64,000 nucleotides of DNA from JARRNJ01 sp037385045 (GCA_037385045.1 JARRNJ010000023.1:1-64000); one strand, 5' to 3'; counted from the stretch's first letter, positions 26,960 through 35,107 are shown. A program made the numbers and translations. Notes: generated by a model from the sequence alone, not told the origin.

Positions 26960-27201
26960 CGTTGCAATCCCTCGTGGCTGCGGTGGTGTACACCAATAGA
27001 ATTATCGAAGCAGACCGGTTGTGAGTGGTCAACCCTGCAAAATGAACGCTTGCGCCGCGGTTCGGCGGCAGGTCGATGGACTGTCGGGTGATTTTACAGG
27101 TTTACTGTGCGCGCCATCGGCGCCGTTCGCGATCAGCGCGCAACAGCATGAATTGCATAGTGTTTTGGCAATGTGCACGAATTCTGCATGACGTCCCTGC
27201 C

Positions 27202-27564
27202 ATGAGCGGACTGCAATGGGAAAAGCTGGATTGGAGCACGGCCATGCGTCTTGCTCAAAATGATCCGGAGGCGTTCGAACGCTGCCGCAGACATGCCATC
27301 GACGCATTGATCGATCAGGCATCGGAAGATCAGCGGCACCGCCTGCGCTGTCTGCAGTGGCGCATCGACATGGTGCGCGAACGTTCCGCCAATCCGATGG
27401 CCGCCTGTATCGGCATCTATCGCATGATGTGGGACTCGTTTGCCGGGGATCACGGACTCATCGCCGCAATTCAGCGCGGCGGTGCTTTCGATCCCGAGGC
27501 TCCGGCGCCCGCGCCCACCCTCGCTCACGTACTGCCCTTCACCAAGCCCCAGGCCCGCGGGTAA
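27202..27564 (+). CDS. DUF3135 family protein
   Basis: 120 residues. DWSTAMRLAQNDPEAFERCR, then HRLRCLQWRIDMVRERSANPM and CIGIYRMMWDSF, correspond to DUF3135, a small helical protein of gammaproteobacteria with unknown role. ATG 27202 is preferred over 27076 because it begins the conserved region. Its TAA stop lies inside a perfect hairpin stem (27553-27588). Confidence 0.85.
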   Translation: MSGLQWEKLDWSTAMRLAQNDPEAFERCRRHAIDALIDQASEDQRHRLRCLQWRIDMVRERSANPMAACIGIYRMMWDSFAGDHGLIAAIQRGGAFDPEAPAPAPTLAHVLPFTKPQARG

Positions 27565-27588
27565 CGCTCGACGACCTTACCCGCGGGC
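27553..27588. terminator. Symmetric hairpin containing the stop codons of two converging genes
   Basis: GCCCGCGGGTAA (27553-27564) and TTACCCGCGGGC (27577-27588) are exact 12-base reverse complements with a 12-base loop. The TAA of the DUF3135 gene and the TAA of the small reverse gene are the inner ends of the stem. A bidirectional transcript-end structure is likely; no U-tract follows on either strand. Confidence 0.55.
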
Positions 27589-27756
27589 GTGGTCGACGCA
27601 TCGGCATCGGCCTTCGCGGCGACCGGCCGGCATATTGCCCCGGCGTCCGGGATGGTGGGGCGGGACCGGTGCGCCTGGACACTCCAGCGCCCGGATGAGG
27701 CGCTGGCCCAGCACAAACGGCACGATCAACATTCCGATGATCGTCGCCAGGTTCAT
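27577..27756 (-). CDS. Small membrane-anchored protein (59 residues)
   Basis: The ORF begins MNLATIIGMLIVPFVLGQRL, an N-terminal transmembrane helix, followed by a Pro/Arg-rich soluble tail ending VDHARG. It ends precisely in the shared stop hairpin and lies 55 bases after another small gene on the same strand, which supports it being real. The ribosome site is weak. No family is recognised. Confidence 0.42.
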   Translation of the reverse strand: MNLATIIGMLIVPFVLGQRLIRALECPGAPVPPHHPGRRGNMPAGRREGRCRCVDHARG

Positions 27757-27811
27757 CCATGCTTTGGGGGCCTTCCGCGCCGGCCTGCGTCTGGCTGGTG
27801 AAATATGCGGG

Positions 27812-27979
27812 CTAAAAGTCCCGATGTCTCCAGATGTCCTTGTCGCTGCGGCGGTCCTTGCCGGAACGCCGAGGTGTCTTGTCAGGCTCGAACCGCACCA
27901 TCTCCCGGCGGTCGTTGAGTTTGCGGCGCTGACCCCGGCGCCGTTCGGGACCGCTGTAGGATTCGCTGTTGTCAGGCAC
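27812..27979 (-). CDS. Small highly charged protein (55 residues)
   Basis: The protein starts (GTG) with MPDNSESYSGPERRRGQRRK and ends KDIWRHRDF. It has RR-rich repeats (PERRRGQRRK, NDRREMV, RRSGKDRRSDKD) and a conserved-looking RFEPDK centre; I have an impression of similar short proteins in other gammaproteobacteria but cannot name a family. AGGGG about nine bases before GTG 27979 is a good ribosome site. Codon use is like the neighbours. It is followed by the 59-residue membrane ORF. Confidence 0.55.
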   Translation of the reverse strand: MPDNSESYSGPERRRGQRRKLNDRREMVRFEPDKTPRRSGKDRRSDKDIWRHRDF

Positions 27980-28230
27980 GACTACGCCCCTGTGTGGGTA
28001 GTTGGAATAGTGGCAGGGGGGATAGCTTCACTATAGCAGTGCCCATAGACGACGCAAGCGTTTTCGCGGACCCGGCGGCAGGGCCCATGCCGCGGGATTG
28101 CGACGCCGAGCACAGTTTCGCGGGCCGCATGTCCGCAGGATTCAAGGCGGATGCCCGGTGGTCGATATGCGGGAATAGGCGGCAGCCGGCGCGCTTCCGC
28201 CGCCATCCAGCGACTTGGGAGAATGGATTC

Positions 28231-28389
28231 ATGTTGCAGTGGGCTCTGCTTGTTCCCGTCGGCCTCGGCCTGTTCGGCTTCGGCTACTACATCGGCAACC
28301 AGCTCGGACGCACCGAGCACATTCGCGAACATCTGCGCCGGGTGCGGGAGGCGAAGCGCGCAGACGGCACGGAGTGGTCGGCGGGATAG
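28231..28389 (+). CDS. Small single-pass membrane protein (52 residues)
   Basis: MLQWALLVPVGLGLFGFGYY is one transmembrane helix with a glycine-rich face, followed by a basic helix (HIREHLRRVREAKRAD). GGGAGA lies upstream of ATG 28231. No family is recognised. It is divergent from the two small genes at 27.6-28.0 kb and followed after 66 bases by the repeat protein gene. Confidence 0.5.
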   Translation: MLQWALLVPVGLGLFGFGYYIGNQLGRTEHIREHLRRVREAKRADGTEWSAG

Positions 28390-28455
28390 CCTGCCCGCCG
28401 GGGGCGAGGGCACGACCCGGTGCCGATTCCCCGCCCCGCAACCGGGAGAGTGAGG

Positions 28456-29001
28456 ATGACAGATTCGACGCGCTATGACGTGGTGTTCCAGGGCGTGCCG
28501 GTCGACAGCCCGGATGCGCATGCCGTCAAGGTGCGGCTGGCGCACCTGTTCAAGCTCGACCCGGCGAAGGTGGAGGCCCTTTGTGCCCAGGCCAGCGTCC
28601 GTGTCAAACGCGACGTGGACGGTACCGCCGCCGAACGCTATTGCCGGGCGGTGCGGGCCACCGGTGCGCTGTGCGCCGTGGTCGCAGTAGAGTCCGCGGT
28701 TGCTCCGGCGCCGCCACCGGCCACCGTCGCCGCAACGAACGCGGCGCTCGGCGGGGCCGATCTGGCGCCGGCCGGCGCCACGCTGGTCACACCCGCCGAA
28801 GTGGTCCCGCCCGAATTTGACTTGAGCGGTCTCACCATGGACGAACCCGGCGCGGACCTGGTTACCCATGCCCCGCGGCAGGCGCCGCAGATCGACACCG
28901 ACCATATGACCCTGTCACCGGCCGGCGCAACGCTGGTCGAGCACGAACCCGTGGTTACGCCGGAAATCGACACCAGCGCGCTCAGCATGGACTCCGACTG
29001 A
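28456..29001 (+). CDS. Hypothetical protein with three C-terminal 25-residue repeats
   Basis: 181 residues. Residues 1-80 form a folded domain (YDVVFQGVPVDSPDAHAV, LAHLFKLDPAKVEALC, ERYCRAVRATGALCAVV) that I associate with a recurring gammaproteobacterial N-terminal module but cannot name. After a Pro/Ala linker, residues 103-178 hold three repeats of the pattern PAGA-x-LV ... P-x-(I/F)D-x3-L-x-M. GGGAG precedes ATG 28456. Function is unknown; the repeats may bind a partner. Confidence 0.65.
   Translation: MTDSTRYDVVFQGVPVDSPDAHAVKVRLAHLFKLDPAKVEALCAQASVRVKRDVDGTAAERYCRAVRATGALCAVVAVESAVAPAPPPATVAATNAALGGADLAPAGATLVTPAEVVPPEFDLSGLTMDEPGADLVTHAPRQAPQIDTDHMTLSPAGATLVEHEPVVTPEIDTSALSMDSD
28762..28989 (+). 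repeat. Three tandem protein repeats of about 75 bases each
   Basis: Units encode residues 103-128, 129-153 and 154-178 of the protein at 28456. The first and third share APAGATLV/SPAGATLV and nearly identical DNA (GCCGGCGC-AACGCTGGTC type); the middle unit is more diverged (EPGADLV). Confidence 0.6.
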
Positions 29002-29118
29002 CCTCCGCTTCGACGCTTGACGCCCTTTGGTGCCTGAACTATAGCAACAGGCAGGGACACCATTTGTTCGAGCCGCGGCCGATGCGGCTATCGGGTCTGT
29101 GGCGGGAGGTTCATCGCA

Positions 29119-29340
29119 ATGAACACGGTGCACATTTATATCAGCGAGGCGCTCGACAACCGGCACGTGCAGGAGCTGCGGCACGATTTGCTGGACACTC
29201 CGTGGGTCAACGACGTCGAGATCAATGCGCAGTCGCCCCATGACATGCTGGTGGAGTATCAGCAGGAGCACATCACGCCCATGGCGATTCTGCGCAAGCT
29301 CAATCGTTACGGCGTCCATACGGACGTAACCGCCTGCTGA
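29119..29340 (+). CDS. Small HMA-fold-like protein
   Basis: 73 residues; alternating beta and alpha segments (TVHIYISEAL, RHVQELRHDLLDT, WVNDVEINAQSP, DMLVEYQQEHI, PMAILRKLNRYG) resemble a heavy-metal-associated ferredoxin-like fold, but the metal-binding CxxC is absent. GGGAGGT precedes ATG 29119. Role unknown. Confidence 0.6.
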   Translation: MNTVHIYISEALDNRHVQELRHDLLDTPWVNDVEINAQSPHDMLVEYQQEHITPMAILRKLNRYGVHTDVTAC

Positions 29341-29376
29341 CCAGGGTGGCGGGTACCGGCGCCGACACCGCCGGGG

Positions 29377-30015
29377 TCAAGGATCTGCGCAGTGGGGTTT
29401 TTCCGTCCATGCGCACAGGTCGTAGAGTGCGCACTCGCAGCAATGGGGGCTGCGGGCGGTGCAGATGCCACGTCCGTGCAGGATCATGGCGTTGGTGAAT
29501 GCAGTCCAATGTTTTTGCGGCACCTCGGCCGCGAGTTCCTGCTCGGCCTTGTCGGCGTTGCGGGATTGAGCCAGACCCAGGCGCTGGCTGACGCGAAGCA
29601 CGTGGGTGTCCACGGCAATGGCTGCTTGGCCGAAGGCGTTGCCCAGCACCATATGCGCCGTCTTGCGCCCGACCCCGGGCAGGGAGGTCAATTCCTCGGT
29701 TGTCCGCGGCACCTGGCCGCCGAAGTCGGCCACCAGCCGTTTGCAGCAGTCGATCACGGCGCGGGCCTTGTTCTTGTAGAAGCCGGTTGAATGGATTTCT
29801 GTCTCGAAGGTCCTGGTCCGCGCATTGGCATAGTCCGCTGCGTTGCGGTATTTCCTGAACAGCTTGGCCGTGACTTCGTTGACCCGGGCGTCGGTGCACT
29901 GGGCCGAGAGCAGGGTGGCGACCAGGAGTTCGAGCGGCGTGGAGAAATTCAGGTCAATCCCGGCGTCCGGGTAGGCTTTCAGGAGCCGTGTGGTGATTTT
30001 GCGCGCATCCGCCAT
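29377..30015 (-). CDS. nth: Endonuclease III
   Basis: DNA glycosylase/AP lyase for oxidised pyrimidines. 212 residues. The helix-hairpin-helix SLPGVGRKTAHMVLGNAFG contains catalytic Lys118, and Asp136 is in AIAVDTHVLRVSQRL. The [4Fe-4S] cluster motif C-x6-C-x2-C-x5-C is complete near the C-terminus (CTARSPHCCECALYDLC). Start 30015 has GGAG six bases upstream; the Met at 30021 is in frame. It is divergent from the Nudix gene. The cluster would depend on the SUF system upstream. Confidence 0.95.
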   Translation of the reverse strand: MADARKITTRLLKAYPDAGIDLNFSTPLELLVATLLSAQCTDARVNEVTAKLFRKYRNAADYANARTRTFETEIHSTGFYKNKARAVIDCCKRLVADFGGQVPRTTEELTSLPGVGRKTAHMVLGNAFGQAAIAVDTHVLRVSQRLGLAQSRNADKAEQELAAEVPQKHWTAFTNAMILHGRGICTARSPHCCECALYDLCAWTEKPHCADP

Positions 30016-30105
30016 TGGCATCTCCGGGCCGTCCGCCGTTCGCTTGACGGCCAATATCCAGTATAGCCAAGCGGATCCCTCGTCCCCTGCGCGCGGGGGC
30101 ATGAC

Positions 30106-30558
30106 ATGAGTCGCCGGGGCGGTCGAGCCACCACCGGTGCGGCGAAGCGTTCCGCGGGTGTCGTGATCACTCGCCCCCGAGACGGCGAGCCGGAATTTCT
30201 GTTGCTGCGCGCATACCGCAACTGGGACTTTCCCAAGGGTGAGGTGGAGGCCGGAGAGGAACCGCTCGCCGCCGCCCGGCGTGAGGTGGCGGAGGAAACC
30301 GGCTTGTCGGACCTGGCCTTCATCTGGGGCACGATGTTCTGCGAGACGCCGCCCTACGGGCGCGGCAAAGTCGCCCGCTACTACGTTGCCCAATCCCTGG
30401 GCGCCCGCGTCCATTTGCCCGTGAATCCCGCGCTTGGCCGGCCCGAGCACCACGAATTCCGCTGGTTGACATACCCCGAGGCCCGGCCGTTGCTGGTGGC
30501 CCGGCTGCAGGTGGTTCTGGATTGGGCCCGGGACACCATCGGTTCCCATGGCGGGTGA
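30106..30558 (+). CDS. Nudix hydrolase (Ap4A/RppH-like)
   Basis: 150 residues. The Nudix box GEVEAGEEPLAAARREVAEETGL fits G-x5-E-x7-REU-x-EE-x-GU. SAGVVITRPRDGEPEFLLLR and RNWDFPKGEVEAGEE (the WDFPKG motif) resemble diadenosine-tetraphosphate or RNA pyrophosphohydrolases. The specific substrate is uncertain. It is divergent from nth and convergent with the FHA gene. Confidence 0.9.
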   Translation: MSRRGGRATTGAAKRSAGVVITRPRDGEPEFLLLRAYRNWDFPKGEVEAGEEPLAAARREVAEETGLSDLAFIWGTMFCETPPYGRGKVARYYVAQSLGARVHLPVNPALGRPEHHEFRWLTYPEARPLLVARLQVVLDWARDTIGSHGG

Positions 30559-30596
30559 GGGGTGCAGGAGCGGCAGCGGTCAGGGCGTCCGTTGTC

Positions 30597-31181
30597 TCAG
30601 ACCCGGCACAGGGTCCGGCGCCAGTTGGGATTGGGATCGCCGTGTCCCAGTTTGATGAAGTTGGTCAAGCCCGGCTCCTGCCAGCCTTGCGCCGAGGCCA
30701 GCGGCTTGTCCTCAAAGCCCCACCAGGTTCCCGCGGCGTCCTGTGCGACCCACTGAATGCCCTCCGGGACGGCACTCTGATCGGCGGTCTCGGCGCTGGC
30801 CTGATGGCGGGCGCGGGCCAGCACTCGCTCAATTTCTGCCGGGGCCCCGGCAGTACCTGCCACCATGGTCGGTTGTGCCGCGGCGGCGTCGTCCGAATGA
30901 GACAGAAATCGCAGCTGGCAGTTACCGAGCGCGATAACATCGCCATGGTTCAAGTCGCGCTGAGCAATCTGCTCGCCGTTGACGAACGTGCCGTTGGTGC
31001 TGCCCAGATCCTGAATGAAAACCGGTTCGTGAAACCAGACAATCTTGGCGTGATAGCCACTGACGGTCCGGTCATCGAGCCGCACGTCGTTGTCGAAGCG
31101 GCGCCCGACGGTCGTGGTGCCGCGGCCTAGCTGGATCTCCTCGGTTCCGTTCGGGTGGTGCTGGACGATGAGTCTGAACAT
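30597..31181 (-). CDS. FHA domain protein
   Basis: 194 residues. An N-terminal forkhead-associated domain (residues about 15-90) has GRGTTTVGRRFDNDVRLDD, VSGYHAKI and IQDLGSTNGTFVNGEQI, the phosphothreonine-binding loops. The C-terminal half is not recognised but contains WVAQDAAGTWWGFEDKPLA, Trp-rich. It presumably reads a phosphorylation signal; no kinase gene of the Hanks type is in the window. Start ATG is at 31181; the ribosome site is weak. Confidence 0.88.
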   Translation of the reverse strand: MFRLIVQHHPNGTEEIQLGRGTTTVGRRFDNDVRLDDRTVSGYHAKIVWFHEPVFIQDLGSTNGTFVNGEQIAQRDLNHGDVIALGNCQLRFLSHSDDAAAAQPTMVAGTAGAPAEIERVLARARHQASAETADQSAVPEGIQWVAQDAAGTWWGFEDKPLASAQGWQEPGLTNFIKLGHGDPNPNWRRTLCRV

Positions 31182-31420
31182 GGCTGACCGTGCTGGCGTT
31201 TCATCCTGCCGGGGCGGGCCGGCCAAATCCCGTGGCCACGGGTTTGGCATCAGGGAGCCCGCCGCTGTGGTGCACAGCACAGACTAGGCATGAGCCGGGC
31301 AGTTTGCAAGCCCGGGCGCGGTGCTTCAGGGCGGGCGGCCGGCGGTCGATACGAAGGTGATGGGCCCGGGGGCGCGGGCGATGACGGGCAACCCGGCAGA
31401 ACGTTAGAGGAGACCGATCA

Positions 31421-32134
31421 ATGGCGAATGCAGGCACATTGTTGATGCGGCGCCTGGCCCCGGCACTGGCCGCGGCCGGGCTGGCAGTCGCGGTCACGGG
31501 AGTGGGCACGGTCCGGGCCGATCCGCCGCCCTGGGCGCCTGCCTGGGGTCACCACAAGCACGACCGGGAACACGAGCACTCTCGCGAGCACGAGCACTCT
31601 CGCGAGTACGAGCACTCCCGCGAGCACGAGCACTCCCGCGACTACAAGCGCTACCGGGAGCATGAGCAGCGGCGGTACTCCCGGGACGACGATGATGCCG
31701 GCGGTGCCGTGGCCTACCGGTCGGATTATATTCACAACGGGCGCTGCAACCGCGAGGCGCTGGGAAGCGTGGTCGGGGCGGTGGTCGGCGGCGCCGCGGG
31801 GTCCCGCATCGGCAAGGGCAACGGCCGCGTGGCGGCAACCGTGATCGGCGCCATCGTCGGTTACATGGTCGGCGGCACTGTGGGACGGTCCATGGACGCC
31901 GGGGACCGCGCCTGCGTGGGCCAGGCGTTGGAGTATAGTGCCCCGAACCAGCCGGTGGCGTGGCGTAACCCCGACAGCGGGGTTGACTACCGCATCACCC
32001 CGCGGCGGACCTACCGCAGCGACGGCCGCTATTGCCGCGAGTTCACCCGCCAGGCGCTGATCGGCGGGCGCACCCAGACCGTCTATGGCACCGCCTGTCG
32101 TCAGGCGGACGGGTCCTGGAAGATCCAGCCCTGA
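31421..32134 (+). CDS. Exported His-rich repeat protein with glycine-zipper domain
   Basis: 237 residues. A signal peptide (LAPALAAAGLAVAVTGVGTV, cleavage near VRADPP) is followed by a His/Glu/Arg-rich stretch built from four 6-residue repeats (E-H/Y-E-H-S-R). Next comes a glycine-zipper 2TM-like segment (LGSVVGAVVGGAAGSRIGKG, TVIGAIVGYMVGG), then a C-terminal surface-antigen-like domain (YCREFTRQALIGGRTQTVYG, TACRQADGSWKI) like RT0821/Lpp0805. Probably in the periplasm or outer membrane. The His-rich region could bind metals such as nickel or zinc (inference). GAGGAGACC is the ribosome site. Confidence 0.82.
   Translation: MANAGTLLMRRLAPALAAAGLAVAVTGVGTVRADPPPWAPAWGHHKHDREHEHSREHEHSREYEHSREHEHSRDYKRYREHEQRRYSRDDDDAGGAVAYRSDYIHNGRCNREALGSVVGAVVGGAAGSRIGKGNGRVAATVIGAIVGYMVGGTVGRSMDAGDRACVGQALEYSAPNQPVAWRNPDSGVDYRITPRRTYRSDGRYCREFTRQALIGGRTQTVYGTACRQADGSWKIQP
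31568..31639 (+). repeat. Four tandem 18-base repeats encoding EHEHSR
   Basis: Units of the type GA(A/G)(C/T)ACGAGCACTC(T/C)CGC at 31568, 31586, 31604 and 31622 differ by one to three bases, showing recent expansion. They lie in frame and code for EHEHSR, EHEHSR, EYEHSR, EHEHSR. Confidence 0.85.
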
Positions 32135-32156
32135 TCCGCCGGTGGGTGGGCCGGGC

Positions 32157-32342
32157 CTACGGGCCCAGATCCGCCACCTGCAGCCGCGCCGCACGAACCG
32201 TGCACAACAGCTGCAGCAGGCGTTCGGCCTGCGCCCGGTCGCCGATCGGTCCCTGGGCCGTACCGTCCGGGTCGCGCACGTACCAGCCGCGCGCCCCGGC
32301 GCGGTAGACGCCCTGGGACCGCTGCGGTGCCTTGTAGCTCAT
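32157..32342 (-). CDS. Small DUF6316-like protein
   Basis: 61 residues starting MSYKAPQRSQGVYRAGARGW; RAGARGWYVRDPDG then GPIGDRAQAERLLQLL resembles the short DUF6316 domain (a GWYxxxREG...GPF-type motif with a helix). A strong GGAGGGG ribosome site precedes the ATG at 32342. It converges on the His-rich protein gene, 22 bases between stops. Function unknown. Confidence 0.68.
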   Translation of the reverse strand: MSYKAPQRSQGVYRAGARGWYVRDPDGTAQGPIGDRAQAERLLQLLCTVRAARLQVADLGP

Positions 32343-32610
32343 GGTGTTCCCCTCCGAATCCCCGCTCGTTGCCGTCGGCCGGGCCCGGCGCGGTGCCGGC
32401 ATCCCCGCCCTTGGCGGAATCGCAGCCCGCCTGCTGCCTATTCCAGCCCGTGCGCGGTGCGCCGGCAATCCGTACTTCTCCCTATCGTCGGCGACCGGCG
32501 CCGTTGCCCGGCCGGTTTCACGCGTGCGGATTTGCCGCTATGATGATGACCCGATCAACCGCTCCGTTTGGGGCGTCCGACGCAGGCAAACGCCTGATGC
32601 CCGAGGACCG

Positions 32611-33954
32611 ATGACCATCACTCCAGCGGAATATGAAGCCAAGAAGCGGCGCCTGAGTGAATCCCTGCGTGCCGAAGGCGGCACGGTTCGCCTCGCCAAG
32701 GACACGTCCAACCTGTTCCGCGACCGCAAGGCCGAACCCGCGCGTCGGCTCAACGTGCGGGATTTCAATCATGTCATTCACGTCGACCCCCAGGCGGGCG
32801 TGGTCGAGGTGGAAGGCATGACACCGTACGTCGAACTGGTCAGGGAATGCCTGCGTCACGGGGTGATGCCCACCGTGGTGCCGCAGCTGAAATCCATCAC
32901 CATCGGTGGCGCCGTGACCGGGCTCGGCATCGAGTCATCGTCGTTCAAATACGGCCTGGTGCACGAAACGGTGGAGGAACTCGAAGTCCTGCTGGGCGAC
33001 GGCAGCATCGTGGTTTGCACCCGGGACAACGAGCATCGGGAGTTGTTTTTCGGTTTTCCCAATTCCTACGGCACATTGGGCTACGCGCTGAAGTTGAAGG
33101 TGAAGGTCGTGCCGGTGAAACCGTACGTACGCCTGACCCACCTGCATTACAGCGACGCAAACCGGTATTTCGACGAACTCGGGCGGCGTTGTGACACCGA
33201 CATCGATTTCATCGACGGCACCATCTTCGGCAAGGGGGACCACTATCTCAGCATCGGCGAATTCGCGGATGAAGCCCCCTACACCAGCGACTACACCTAT
33301 AAGAACATTTATTACCGCTCCATCCGCGAACGCGAAACCGATTATCTGACCATCGAGGACTATATCTGGCGCTGGGACACGGACTGGTTCTGGTGCTCCA
33401 GGAACCTGGGCGCGCAGAATCCGCTGGTGCGGCGCCTGCTCGGCCGGTCGCGGCTGAACTCGGTGACCTACACCAAGATCATGCGCTGGAACGGCCGCTG
33501 GGGCGTAACCCGCCTGATGGACCGGCTGCTGGGCCAGCATGGCGAGTCGGTGATCCAGGATGTGGAAGTGCCGCTGGAGCGATGCGGTGAATTTCTCGAT
33601 TTCTATCTGGAGCACATCCGCTTCATGCCGGTGTGGATCTGCCCCACCCGGGCCTACGACCGTGACGTCGGCTTCGACCTGTACCGCATGGACCCGGACG
33701 TCCTGTATGTCAATTTCGGCTTCTGGGATGTGATCAAGACCCGCGAGCACCTGCCGGCTGGCTATCACAACCGCTTGGTGGAGCAGCAAGTGCGCCGGCT
33801 GGGGGGCATGAAGTCGTTGTATTCGGACTCGTTCTTTTCCCCGGAAGAATTCTGGAGCATTTACAACAAGCCGGCCTACGACCGGCTCAAGGCCAGATAC
33901 GACCCCGGCGGCCGTTTCAAGAACCTCTATGCCAAGTGCGTCCTGCGCGAGTGA
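32611..33954 (+). CDS. FAD-binding oxidoreductase, DHCR24-like
   Basis: 447 residues. A PCMH-type FAD domain in the first half shows VIHVDPQAGVVEVEGMTPYV, TVVPQLKSITIGGAVTGLGI, ESSSFKYGLVHETVEELEVL and NSYGTLGYALKLKVKVVPV. The C-terminal half matches the delta24-sterol reductase/DHCR24 group (RMDPDVLYVNFGFWD, FFSPEEFWSIYNKPAYDRL). The bacterial substrate is not known; sterols are unlikely. ATG 32611 follows GAGGACC. TATGAT at 32539 may be its -10. The upstream open frame is not conserved-looking. Confidence 0.85.
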   Translation: MTITPAEYEAKKRRLSESLRAEGGTVRLAKDTSNLFRDRKAEPARRLNVRDFNHVIHVDPQAGVVEVEGMTPYVELVRECLRHGVMPTVVPQLKSITIGGAVTGLGIESSSFKYGLVHETVEELEVLLGDGSIVVCTRDNEHRELFFGFPNSYGTLGYALKLKVKVVPVKPYVRLTHLHYSDANRYFDELGRRCDTDIDFIDGTIFGKGDHYLSIGEFADEAPYTSDYTYKNIYYRSIRERETDYLTIEDYIWRWDTDWFWCSRNLGAQNPLVRRLLGRSRLNSVTYTKIMRWNGRWGVTRLMDRLLGQHGESVIQDVEVPLERCGEFLDFYLEHIRFMPVWICPTRAYDRDVGFDLYRMDPDVLYVNFGFWDVIKTREHLPAGYHNRLVEQQVRRLGGMKSLYSDSFFSPEEFWSIYNKPAYDRLKARYDPGGRFKNLYAKCVLRE

Positions 33955-34059
33955 CGGCCGGGGTGCGCGCCAAATTGTGAACGGGTTCTCCGCCTGCAGG
34001 CCGCCGTTTTGTTGAAATGAGACCATCGATCGGCAAGGGAAAGCGACGAGGTCTGGGGC

Positions 34060-34986
34060 ATGGGCTACGTTTATGTCATGAGTGTCATGTCGGCGGGGTT
34101 GCTCAGCGTGTTGCTGCTGGCACTGTCGACCGAGAAAGCCCGGCGCGCGGCCGTGCGCCAGGCCCTGCATAATTTCCCCGGTTTTGAATCCGAGCATATC
34201 TTGTTCGAGAACGGGTCCGGCATTGCGCTGGACCGCCGCCGGCGCGTCGCCTGCATGATCGCCTCCCACGGAATGGATCTTCGCCTCACCCTGGTTCCCT
34301 TTAACGATATTTCCGGCTGCGAGCTGGTGCGCCGGGGGCAGCGGGTGGTATACGCGGGAACGGTCCCGCCGGCGACGCTGGCGGATGCCGGGGCACCGGC
34401 AGACGATGCTGGGCGCGTCGTAGTCTACACCGGCGCCGGCGGCCATGGGTTTGCCGCGTCCGAGCCGGAAGAGGCATTGCGGTGGTTCCGGCTGGTGAAG
34501 CGGTTGATCGAGCGCGGCGCCGGATCCGCCCTCCATGCGGCGCCCAAGAAAGCCGCACCCGCAATTCCGAAGTCGGGGACGGCGGCATCCACGGCGGGTC
34601 GCCGCGGCGCCGATACGGCTCGGTCGGAACGGCGCGCGGCCGTCGAGCCGGCGCCCAGGGCACCCCAACCGGCGCGGCCGGTGGCTGCACCCGCACGGCT
34701 GCCGTCCGTCGGCGAAGGCACCGACGACCATGAGGCCGCCGACCGCATCCGGACCCGGGTCGAGGCCGTGATCAGGCGCCACCTCGAGTCAGCGCCACGC
34801 GTGGTCATCAGCGAACGCCGCCTGCGAGACGAAGCGGGCGTCGAGCTGGCCCTGCTGCATTTCCACCGTCACATGAACCGCTTCAAGCGCGAAAAGGCGT
34901 TTGTGCAAGCCACCTTGTCCTATTCGCGAAAGGACGAAACCTGGACCATCCGCCGCCGTCAGTCCGCCGCGGCGGCCGCCACCTGA
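34060..34986 (+). CDS. Membrane-anchored hypothetical protein
   Basis: 308 residues. An N-terminal helix (VMSVMSAGLLSVLLLALS) anchors it. Residues about 35-150 form a beta-rich domain (FPGFESEHILFENGSGIALD, LTLVPFNDISGCELV, RVVYAGTV). A disordered Pro/Ala/Arg linker spans about 160-225. A C-terminal helical region (RTRVEAVIRRHLESAPRVVI, LLHFHRHMNRFKREKAFVQA) follows. I cannot assign a family. ATG 34060 is 105 bases after the flavoprotein gene. Confidence 0.6.
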   Translation: MGYVYVMSVMSAGLLSVLLLALSTEKARRAAVRQALHNFPGFESEHILFENGSGIALDRRRRVACMIASHGMDLRLTLVPFNDISGCELVRRGQRVVYAGTVPPATLADAGAPADDAGRVVVYTGAGGHGFAASEPEEALRWFRLVKRLIERGAGSALHAAPKKAAPAIPKSGTAASTAGRRGADTARSERRAAVEPAPRAPQPARPVAAPARLPSVGEGTDDHEAADRIRTRVEAVIRRHLESAPRVVISERRLRDEAGVELALLHFHRHMNRFKREKAFVQATLSYSRKDETWTIRRRQSAAAAAT

Positions 34987-35082
34987 CACTCCCGACGCGC
35001 CGCCGCTTCGGCTGGCGCTGCATATACGCGCACCGGTCGGCGTCCCGGCCCGGCCAACATACCTACGTGATGCCATTTACGT

Positions 35083-35107
35083 TATAATCCCGCGCCTGAC
35101 TTCAGGC
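35083..35107 (+). promoter_or_regulatory. Predicted gshA promoter with palindrome at the start point
   Basis: A consensus TATAAT -10 lies at 35083-35088; the -35 is weak. Directly downstream, GCCTGA and TCAGGC (35094-35107) form a perfect inverted repeat with a two-base spacer, at or just after the expected transcription start. The leader to gshA would be about 125 bases. Confidence 0.5.

Noticed and set aside
27440..28036. 198-codon plus-strand ORF after the DUF3135 gene
   Set aside because: It overlaps the end of DUF3135 in another frame and is antisense to two better small ORFs; no recognisable motif.
32935..34782. Minus-strand ORF of 615 codons opposite the flavoprotein and next gene
   Set aside because: Spans two genes on the opposite strand with no domain signal.
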